Source: DSNY01 sp037442465 (GTDB lineage Bacteria > Pseudomonadota > Gammaproteobacteria > Burkholderiales > Burkholderiaceae_F). Taken from it: a DNA stretch of 44,235 nt. Position 1 is the first letter of the stretch, and the number at the start of each line of letters is the position of its first letter. The stretch spans positions 1 to 44,235 of the forward strand of contig JBBIQI010000002.1 of assembly GCA_037442465.1 (NCBI GenBank), given 5' to 3'. The position numbers and the translations under genes were made by a program. Of this stretch, positions 38,204-44,235 are shown one piece after another. The notes below the pieces were generated by a model. That model was given only the letters and a program-made list of their open reading frames with translations. It was not told where the DNA came from and did no database searches.

Positions 38204-38883
38204 CCGACGATCAGGTCGACTGCCGCGGTGAACTGCGTGGCCTGCGCCAGCGGGTGGGACGATCGCGTCGGCGCCAGTTTCACTGTTACCGCGGCACGCT
38301 CGGCGTCGTCGAGCTGCCGATACAGGAAATCCTGCGCGTTGCCGGGGTGCCCGTCGAGATACAGCTGCGTGGGCAGCGCCGGTCTTCCGCTCGCGGCGAC
38401 GCGCACGTGGATATGTGGTGTCCGGCCGGGGTAGGGGACGGGCCGGATCGTGCGGAAGTGAAAGGCGCCGGCTGCGTCGGTCGTGGACGTGCCATAGCCC
38501 TGGAAGTGCGGATCGCGCTCCGCGACCGCGCCGCCGGCCGGGTGGTGATACACGGCATTGGCGTCGCACTGCCAGATTTCCACGGTCGCGCCTGCGATCG
38601 GTGTCCCGCTTGAGGTCAGTATCCGCCCGGTCAGATAAAGCGGCGTACCCTTGCTGAGCACGCGCCCGTTTTCGACGGTGAGCAGGTCGGCGTCGGTCGC
38701 GGGCGGACGTTCCGAGGCGTTACGTGGGTAAAACGGCCCGAGCGTCTGGCGCGGCGTCGAGCGCAGTGCGCTCGTGGTCTGCGCCTGTGCGGCGTGGAAA
38801 CCGGCCGCCAAGGGCAGCCCGGCGAGGGCGGCGAGCGCATGACGCCGGCGCAGCGTCGAGGCGTTGTTGGGGCGATCGTTCAT
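38200..38883 (-). CDS. Tat-exported intradiol ring-cleavage dioxygenase
   Basis: This 227-residue protein resembles the protocatechuate 3,4-dioxygenase group. The Fe(III) ligand pattern of two Tyr and two His is visible: Tyr112 (AVYHHP), Tyr151 (PVPYPGRTP), and His157 and His159 (PHIHVRV). A twin-arginine leader (LRRRHALAALAGLPLAAG, ending near AQAQT) predicts export, unlike cytoplasmic catabolic dioxygenases. No aromatic-catabolism genes are adjacent, so the substrate is unknown. Its stop shares the TTAA at 38200-38203 with the protease gene. Confidence 0.87.
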   Translation of the reverse strand: MNDRPNNASTLRRRHALAALAGLPLAAGFHAAQAQTTSALRSTPRQTLGPFYPRNASERPPATDADLLTVENGRVLSKGTPLYLTGRILTSSGTPIAGATVEIWQCDANAVYHHPAGGAVAERDPHFQGYGTSTTDAAGAFHFRTIRPVPYPGRTPHIHVRVAASGRPALPTQLYLDGHPGNAQDFLYRQLDDAERAAVTVKLAPTRSSHPLAQATQFTAAVDLIVG

Positions 38884-39010
38884 CGGCACTCCCGCACTTT
38901 GTGGATGTCCGTCTGACTCGCGTGCGTCGTACCGGTTCCGTCGCCTGCGCCGGCGTGCGCGAACCGCGCGCCAAAGAGCGAGCGCGCTGCCGGTTTGCGA
39001 GGGTGTGCAT

Positions 39011-39019
39011 GGCATAATC
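39011..39019 (+). promoter_or_regulatory. Extended -10 promoter of leuC
   Basis: TG at 39011-39012, one base, then CATAAT (39014-39019) form an extended -10 element 37 bases before the leuC start. The expected -35 region has no good match, which is tolerated in extended -10 promoters. No leader peptide with leucine codons is seen in the short leader. Confidence 0.45.
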
Positions 39020-39056
39020 GCCGCCTCTCGCGCTCGCCCGCGCGGCGCTCTCGGAC

Positions 39057-40478
39057 ATGCCCGCAGCACGCACGCTCTACGACAAGCTCTGGGATGAACA
39101 CGTCGTCCACGCCGAACCCGACGGCACGACCATCCTGTACATCGACCGTCACCTCGTCCACGAGGTGACCAGCCCGCAGGCGTTCGAGGGCCTGCGTATC
39201 GCCGGGCGCAAGCCATGGCGCGCGTCGTCGATCGTCGCCACCGCCGATCACAACACCCCGACGACCCACTGGGAACGTGGGCTCGACGGCGTGACCGACC
39301 CGACTTCGCGCGAGCAGATCGTCACGCTCGACGCCAACATCCGCCAGCATGGTGCGGCCGCGTACTTCCCGTTCCTCGATCCGCGCCAGGGTATCGTGCA
39401 TGTGATCGGTCCCGAGCAGGGCGCAACGCTTCCTGGCATGACCGTCGTGTGCGGCGACTCGCATACCAGTACGCACGGCGCCCTGGGCGCCCTGGCGTTC
39501 GGCATCGGCACGTCCGAAGTCGAGCACGTGCTCGCCACGCAGACGCTGCTGGCGAAGAAGTCGAATAACATGCTGGTGCGCGTCGAAGGGCAATTGCCGC
39601 GCGGCGTCAGCGCGAAGGATCTGATCCTCGCCGTGATCGGCCGCATCGGTACCGCCGGCGGCACTGGGCACGCGATCGAGTTCGGCGGCTCGACCGTGCG
39701 CGCGTTGTCGATCGAGGCGCGCATGACCCTGTGCAACATGGCGATCGAAGCCGGCGCGCGCGCTGGCATGGTCGCGGTCGATGACAGGACGATCGAGTAC
39801 GTGCGCGGCCGGCCGTTCGCACCGACCGGCGCGGACTGGGATGCCGCGGTCGCGTACTGGAAGACGCTGCACTCGGATGCTGGCGCGCGCTTCGACAAGG
39901 TCGTCGAGATCGATGCGACGGCGCTGAAACCGCAGGTCAGCTGGGGCACGTCGCCGGAGATGGTGACGTCGATCGACGGCAGCGTGCCCGACCCCGCGCG
40001 GGAGAGCGACCCGGTTCGGCGCGAGGGTATCGAGCGGGCGCTGCAGTACATGGGCCTGACGCCGAACACGCCGATCACGCAGATCCGCGTCGACAAGGTC
40101 TTCATCGGCTCGTGCACGAATTCGCGCCTCGAGGACCTGCGTGCCGCTGCCGCCGTCGTGCGTGGCAAACGCATCGCCGACAACATCAGGCTGGCGCTGG
40201 TCGTTCCCGGCTCGGGGCTGGTGAAGCGGCAGGCCGAGGCAGAAGGGCTGGACCGCGTGTTCCGCGACGCCGGCTTCGAATGGCGCGAGCCGGGCTGCTC
40301 GATGTGCCTCGGCATGAACGCCGATCGGCTCGCCCCCGGCGAGCGCTGCGCGTCGACGTCGAATCGGAACTTCGAGGGGCGGCAGGGCGCGGGCGGGCGC
40401 ACGCACCTGGTCAGCCCGGCGATGGCCGCCGCGGCCGCCATCGCCGGCCACTTCGTCGATATTCGCTCGTTGCACTGA
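39057..40478 (+). CDS. leuC: 3-isopropylmalate dehydratase large subunit
   Basis: With LeuD this aconitase-family enzyme isomerises 2- to 3-isopropylmalate in leucine synthesis. The 473-residue protein carries the 4Fe-4S ligands Cys353 (FIGSCTNSR), Cys414 and Cys417 (PGCSMCLGMN). The family segments LYIDRHLVHEVTSPQAFEGL and CGDSHTSTHGALGALAFGIGTSEVEHVLATQ are also present. It heads the run leuC, entericidin-like, leuD, leuB and is divergent from the dioxygenase gene. Confidence 0.98.
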   Translation: MPAARTLYDKLWDEHVVHAEPDGTTILYIDRHLVHEVTSPQAFEGLRIAGRKPWRASSIVATADHNTPTTHWERGLDGVTDPTSREQIVTLDANIRQHGAAAYFPFLDPRQGIVHVIGPEQGATLPGMTVVCGDSHTSTHGALGALAFGIGTSEVEHVLATQTLLAKKSNNMLVRVEGQLPRGVSAKDLILAVIGRIGTAGGTGHAIEFGGSTVRALSIEARMTLCNMAIEAGARAGMVAVDDRTIEYVRGRPFAPTGADWDAAVAYWKTLHSDAGARFDKVVEIDATALKPQVSWGTSPEMVTSIDGSVPDPARESDPVRREGIERALQYMGLTPNTPITQIRVDKVFIGSCTNSRLEDLRAAAAVVRGKRIADNIRLALVVPGSGLVKRQAEAEGLDRVFRDAGFEWREPGCSMCLGMNADRLAPGERCASTSNRNFEGRQGAGGRTHLVSPAMAAAAAIAGHFVDIRSLH

Positions 40479-40492
40479 AGAGGAAGACCGCT

Positions 40493-40675
40493 ATGAAGAC
40501 GACCGCGAAGATCGCAGCCCTGTTCGGCGCCGCCTCGCTGCTGGCCGCGTGCAACACCATGGAGGGTTTCGGCAAGGACTTGCAGGCGGCCGGCGAGAAA
40601 ATTTCGGGCAGCGCCAGCAAGGACGAGAAGAAGTCGAGCACGCCCGCGCCCGCCCCGGCACCGGTCAAGCGCTAG
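40493..40675 (+). CDS. Entericidin A/B-family small lipoprotein
   Basis: This is a 60-residue protein with a lipoprotein signal and lipobox Cys20 (SLLAACNTMEGFGKDLQAAGEKIS), matching the entericidin family. The tail is Lys/Ser- then Pro/Ala-rich. In E. coli entericidins form an antidote/toxin pair linked to stationary-phase lysis; here a single copy sits between leuC and leuD, as in several Burkholderiales. AGAGGAAG gives a strong ribosome-binding site. leuD begins on the very next base after its stop. Confidence 0.88.
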   Translation: MKTTAKIAALFGAASLLAACNTMEGFGKDLQAAGEKISGSASKDEKKSSTPAPAPAPVKR

Positions 40676-41326
40676 ATGACGCCGTTCACGCAACACACGG
40701 GACTTGTCGCGCCGCTGGATCGCGCCAACGTCGATACCGATCAGATCATCCCGAAGCAGTTCCTGAAGTCGATCCGACGAACCGGCTTCGGCGCCAACCT
40801 GTTCGACGAGTGGCGTTATCTCGACCGCGGCGAGCCCGGCATGGACAACAGCCGGCGCCCGCTGAATCCGGCGTTCGTACTGAACCAGCCGCGCTATCAG
40901 GGCGCATCGATCCTGCTCGCGCGCCGCAACTTCGGCTGCGGATCGAGCCGCGAGCACGCGCCCTGGGCGCTCGCCGAGTACGGCTTCCGCGCGCTGATCG
41001 CGCCGAGCTACGCCGACATCTTCTTCAACAACTGCTTCAAGAACGGCCTGCTGCCGATCGTGCTGGACGAGCAGCTCGTCGATGGGTTGTTCCGCGAAGT
41101 CGAAGCCACGCCCGGATATCGGCTGTCGATCGACTTGGCGGCGCAGACGGTGACGATGCCGGACGGCCGCACGCTGCGCTTCGACATCGATGCGTTCCGC
41201 AAGGAGTGCCTGCTCAACGGCTGGGACGACATCGGCCTGACGCTGCGTCACGCCGACAAGATCCGCGCGTTCGAGGCCGAGCGCCTCAAACGCTTTCCAT
41301 GGCTGGTCAGAAAGCCCGCCGCCTGA
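40676..41326 (+). CDS. leuD: 3-isopropylmalate dehydratase small subunit
   Basis: This is the partner of LeuC. The 216-residue protein has the swivel-domain marks LDRANVDTDQIIPKQFLKSIRRTGFG, NFGCGSSREHAPWAL and APSYADIFFNNCFKNGLLPI. It starts directly after the entericidin-like stop, so translation probably re-initiates there. The leuB start follows nine bases after its stop. Confidence 0.98.
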   Translation: MTPFTQHTGLVAPLDRANVDTDQIIPKQFLKSIRRTGFGANLFDEWRYLDRGEPGMDNSRRPLNPAFVLNQPRYQGASILLARRNFGCGSSREHAPWALAEYGFRALIAPSYADIFFNNCFKNGLLPIVLDEQLVDGLFREVEATPGYRLSIDLAAQTVTMPDGRTLRFDIDAFRKECLLNGWDDIGLTLRHADKIRAFEAERLKRFPWLVRKPAA

Positions 41327-41334
41327 GGTCCGGA

Positions 41335-42399
41335 ATGAAAATCGCGGTGCTGGCCGGCGACGGCATCGGCCCGGAAATCGTTGCCGAGGCGGTCAAGGTG
41401 CTCGAGCGGCTCGCGCGCGACGGGCTGAAGTTCGAGTTCGAGAACGCGCTGGTCGGCGGCGCCGCGGTCGATGCGCACGGCGATCCGCTGCCGGCAACCA
41501 CGCTCGAAGCGGCGCGCCGCGCCGACGCGGTACTGTTCGGCGCGGTCGGCGGACCGCAGTACGACGCGCTGCCGCGTCCGCAACGTCCCGAGCAGGGGCT
41601 GCTGCGGCTGCGCAAGGAACTCGGCCTGTTCGCCAACCTGCGGCCGGCGGTGATCTACCCGGAACTCGCGGCCGCCTCGACGCTGAAGCCCGATGTGGTC
41701 GCCGGCCTCGATCTGCTCATCGTGCGTGAGCTGACCGGCGACATCTATTTCGGCCAGCCGCGCGGCATCCGCCGGCTCGACAACGGCGAGCGCGAAGGCT
41801 TCGACACGATGCGCTACAGCGAAAGCGAGATCCGCCGCATCGCGCACGTGGCGTTCCGCGCGGCGCGCAAGCGGCAGCGGCGCGTCTGTTCCGTTGACAA
41901 GGCCAACGTACTGGAGACGACGCAGCTGTGGCGCGAGGTCGTGACCGAGGTCGGCCGCGAATACCCGGACGTGGAGCTGACGCACATGTACGTGGACAAC
42001 GCGGCGATGCAGCTGCTGAAGAACCCCAAGCAGTTCGATGTCATCGTCACGGGCAACATGTTCGGCGATATCCTGTCCGATGAGGCGTCGATGTTGACGG
42101 GCTCGATCGGCATGCTGCCGTCGGCGTCGCTCGACGCGAACGGCAAGGGCCTGTACGAGCCGATCCACGGGTCGGCGCCGGACATCGCCGGCAAAGGCGT
42201 GGCCAATCCGCTGGCGACGATCCTGTCGGCGGCGCTGATGCTGCGCTATAGCCTGAACCAGGAAGCGGCGGCGCGGCGCGTCGAGGCGGCGGTGGCGAAG
42301 GTTCTGGCGCAAGGGCTGCGCACCGCGGACATCGCACTGCCGGGCGAGGCAAAGGTCGGAACGAAAGCGATGGGCGATGCGGTCGTCAGCGCGCTGTAA
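41335..42399 (+). CDS. leuB: 3-isopropylmalate dehydrogenase
   Basis: This NAD-dependent enzyme oxidises and decarboxylates 3-isopropylmalate to 2-ketoisocaproate. The 354-residue protein shows KIAVLAGDGIGPEIVAEAVKVL, GAVGGPQYDALP, RELTGDIYFGQPRG, and the metal/NAD motif NMFGDILSDEASMLTGSIGMLPSASL, followed by EPIHGSAPDIAGKGVANP. It is complete and in the leu operon. Confidence 0.98.
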   Translation: MKIAVLAGDGIGPEIVAEAVKVLERLARDGLKFEFENALVGGAAVDAHGDPLPATTLEAARRADAVLFGAVGGPQYDALPRPQRPEQGLLRLRKELGLFANLRPAVIYPELAAASTLKPDVVAGLDLLIVRELTGDIYFGQPRGIRRLDNGEREGFDTMRYSESEIRRIAHVAFRAARKRQRRVCSVDKANVLETTQLWREVVTEVGREYPDVELTHMYVDNAAMQLLKNPKQFDVIVTGNMFGDILSDEASMLTGSIGMLPSASLDANGKGLYEPIHGSAPDIAGKGVANPLATILSAALMLRYSLNQEAAARRVEAAVAKVLAQGLRTADIALPGEAKVGTKAMGDAVVSAL

Positions 42400-42441
42400 G
42401 CCGGCGCGTCGAGGATGAGCCGTTCACGGCGAGAGGCGCAA

Positions 42442-43569
42442 ATGAAAGTCGGCATCGTGGGTTGGCGCGGCATGGTGGGCTCCGTACTAATGGAGCGCAT
42501 GAGCGCAGAGCGGGACTTCGACCTTGTCGATTCGGTGTTTTTCAGCACGTCAAACGCCGGCGGTGCGGCGCCGAAGGTCGCGCGCGCGGCGCCAAAGCTG
42601 CAGGACGCGAACGACATCGCGGCGCTGAAGGCGTGCGACGCGATCCTGACCTGCCAGGGCGGCGACTACACCAACGACGTGTATCCGAAGCTGCGCGCGG
42701 CCGGCTGGAACGGCTACTGGATCGACGCGGCCTCCGCGCTGCGGATGAAGGGCGATGCGGTCATCATCCTCGACCCGGTCAACCGGTCGGTGATCGACGC
42801 TGCGCTCGCCCGGGGTATCAAGAACTTCATCGGCGGCAACTGCACGGTCAGCCTGATGCTGCTCGCGATCGACGGTCTGCTCAAGGCGGATTTGGTCGAG
42901 TGGGTCACGGCGATGACGTATCAGGCCGCATCGGGGGCGGGCGCACAGAACATGCGCGAACTGATCGCCCAGATGGGCTACGCCCACGCGGCGGTCCAGG
43001 ATCTGCTCGCCGATCCGCAGTCGGCGATCCTCGAGATCGACCGCAAGGTGTCGGAGGCGCTGCGTTCGGCCGCCCTGCCGAAGGAGAACTTCGGCGTCCC
43101 GCTCGCCGGCAGCCTGATTGCATGGATCGACAAGGATCTGGGCAACGGTGTCAGCCGCGAGGAGTGGAAGGGCGGCGCCGAGGCCAACAAGATCCTCGGC
43201 AAGCCGGCGATGGGCGAGCCCGGCTCGCTGATCGTCGAGGGCATCTGCGTGCGCGTCGGCGCGATGCGCTGCCACAGCCAGGCCTTGACGATCAAGCTCA
43301 AGAGGGACCTGCCGCTGGCCGAGATCGAATCGCTGATCGCCGGCGCGAACCGCTGGGTCAAGCTGGTGCCGAACAATCGCGAAGACAGCATTCGCGAACT
43401 GTCGCCGGCGAGCGTCAGCGGCACGACCGACATTCCGATCGGACGGGTGCGCAAGCTCGCCATGGGCGGGCAGTATCTGTCGGCGTTCACCGTCGGCGAT
43501 CAGCTGTTGTGGGGCGCGGCCGAACCGTTGCGCCGCATGCTGCGCATCCTGCTCGGCAAGCTCGATTGA
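42442..43569 (+). CDS. asd: Aspartate-semialdehyde dehydrogenase
   Basis: The enzyme reduces aspartyl phosphate to aspartate semialdehyde for lysine, threonine, methionine and diaminopimelate synthesis. The 375-residue protein begins MKVGIVGWRGMVGSVLMERM, has catalytic Cys134 in FIGGNCTVSLML, TYQAASGAGAQNMREL, and an active-site His near 278 (GAMRCHSQALTIKL). The class is that of gram-negative Asd. ATG 42442 follows GAGAGG; an in-frame ATG at 42415 would add nine residues. Confidence 0.98.
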   Translation: MKVGIVGWRGMVGSVLMERMSAERDFDLVDSVFFSTSNAGGAAPKVARAAPKLQDANDIAALKACDAILTCQGGDYTNDVYPKLRAAGWNGYWIDAASALRMKGDAVIILDPVNRSVIDAALARGIKNFIGGNCTVSLMLLAIDGLLKADLVEWVTAMTYQAASGAGAQNMRELIAQMGYAHAAVQDLLADPQSAILEIDRKVSEALRSAALPKENFGVPLAGSLIAWIDKDLGNGVSREEWKGGAEANKILGKPAMGEPGSLIVEGICVRVGAMRCHSQALTIKLKRDLPLAEIESLIAGANRWVKLVPNNREDSIRELSPASVSGTTDIPIGRVRKLAMGGQYLSAFTVGDQLLWGAAEPLRRMLRILLGKLD

Positions 43570-43612
43570 GGAGCGCGCAACCATCGACAGGGTCGGCTCA
43601 GCGCTCTGAATT

Positions 43613-43630
43613 GTCACGGTTTCGCGTGAC
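43613..43630. terminator. Possible hairpin after asd
   Basis: GTCACG (43613-43618) and CGTGAC (43625-43630) form a perfect 6-bp stem with a six-base loop, 43 bases after the asd stop. A pyrimidine-rich but mixed stretch follows instead of a clean T run. It could be a weak terminator or a protein-binding palindrome. Confidence 0.3.
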
Positions 43631-43648
43631 TTACTGCTCTTTCTAAGC

Positions 43649-43677
43649 TTGCGCGCGTAAGTTACTGATGTTATTTT
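43649..43677 (+). promoter_or_regulatory. Candidate promoter of fimV
   Basis: TTGCGC (43649-43654), 17 bases, then TATTTT (43672-43677), in a stretch clearly more AT-rich than its surroundings. Transcription would start near 43684, some 29 bases before the fimV GTG. Confidence 0.4.
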
Positions 43678-43712
43678 CAAAATTCGGAATCACCGCCTTA
43701 GAGGGGGCGCCC

Positions 43713-44235
43713 GTGCCATCCCATAACGACAAGCGAACACCGGCCCGGTTTGCAATTGCCTTGGCCATCAGCCTCGCGTTTGCCGCGCCAGCCGCGTACG
43801 CGGCCGGGCTCGGACGATTGACCGTTCAATCGGCGCTGGGGCAACCGCTGCGCGCGGAAGTCGAAGTGACGTCGGTTTCCCGCGAGGAAGCCGGATCGCT
43901 CGCCGTGCGGCTCGCATCGCAGAGCGCCTTCCGTCAGGCGAATCTCGAATTCAATCCGGCGTTGTCCGCGTTGCGCTTCGATTTGGATCGACGCGGCGAG
44001 AACAGCTTCGTCGTGCGGATCAGCTCGTTGAATCCGATCAACGAGCCGTACCTCGATTTGTTGCTCGAGCTGACATGGGCAACGGGCCGCGTGCTGCGCG
44101 AATACACGGTGCTGCTGGATCCGCCGGCGCTGCGTGCAACGCCCGACGTGATGGCGCCCGTCACGACGGCGCAGCCCTCGGCACCGACACCGCTGCCCGC
44201 GCCAGCGGCGGCGCCCGCGGCGCCAGCGCCCGCGC
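43713..44235 (+). CDS. fimV: FimV-like peptidoglycan-binding/pole-organising protein, N-terminal part (cut by window)
   Basis: FimV is a large inner-membrane protein with a periplasmic N-terminus that organises the cell pole and supports type IV pili and type II secretion. A signal peptide (FAIALAISLAFAAPAAYA, cleavage near residue 30) is followed by GLGRLTVQSALGQPLRAEVEV, the FimV N-terminal domain. A Pro/Ala/Thr-rich linker begins near residue 145 and runs off the right edge. The start is GTG 43713 behind GAGGGGG. The location after asd is the common Burkholderiales order. Confidence 0.9.
   Translation, partial: MPSHNDKRTPARFAIALAISLAFAAPAAYAAGLGRLTVQSALGQPLRAEVEVTSVSREEAGSLAVRLASQSAFRQANLEFNPALSALRFDLDRRGENSFVVRISSLNPINEPYLDLLLELTWATGRVLREYTVLLDPPALRATPDVMAPVTTAQPSAPTPLPAPAAAPAAPAPA

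Overview
The window is GC-rich, tightly packed bacterial DNA with no rRNA, tRNA, CRISPR array or intact insertion sequence that I could see. Gene order points to a betaproteobacterium of the Burkholderiales type. At the left end is rluB-rimP-nusA-infB-rbfA-truB-typA, and at the right end leuC-entericidin-leuD-leuB-asd-fimV; both runs are familiar from that order. No closer placement is possible from the sequence alone.

Layout. (1) 1-9.6 kb: RNA modification and translation genes (rluB, rimP, nusA, infB, rbfA, truB, typA). A clear sigma70 promoter, a stem-loop and an intrinsic terminator precede rimP, so the nusA-infB operon is probably attenuated. (2) 9.7-12.7 kb: a DMT exporter, two small membrane proteins of unknown function (DUF2189, DUF2788) and dusA. 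(3) 12.7-19.0 kb: an accessory stretch with more non-coding DNA. It holds two DUF4124 paralogues, a poorly understood 'HPr-rel-A' cassette (secreted protein, PqqD-like chaperone, HprK-related kinase, nucleotidyltransferase), a broken BrnT toxin beside an intact antitoxin, and dispersed inverted repeats including a 252-bp element with 19-bp terminal inverted repeats. (4) 19.0-31.7 kb: a wrbA/DUF2069/FAD-oxidase operon, a YihY membrane protein, a TAXI-TRAP transporter operon with DUF1850, a metY/hydrolase/LysE group, then proline iminopeptidase, hydroxypyruvate isomerase and a CBS protein. (5) 31.8-38.9 kb: a Tat-exported amidohydrolase, an MFS-acyltransferase fusion, aroC, an MFS transporter, an M48 metalloprotease lipoprotein and a Tat-exported intradiol dioxygenase. 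(6) 39.0-44.2 kb: leucine biosynthesis (leuCDB) with an entericidin-like lipoprotein inserted, asd, and the start of fimV.

The best candidate for an under-described system is the 13.9-17.3 kb cassette. Its parts (secreted small protein, peptide chaperone, Ser-kinase fold, nucleotidyltransferase) resemble, by inference only, the kinase/nucleotidyltransferase tailoring steps known for some lasso peptides, but no lasso maturases are present.

Many genes overlap by 1-4 bases (ATGA or TGATG junctions), which suggests translational coupling. Several genes have a -10-like hexamer only 6-10 bases before the start codon, which suggests leaderless mRNAs.
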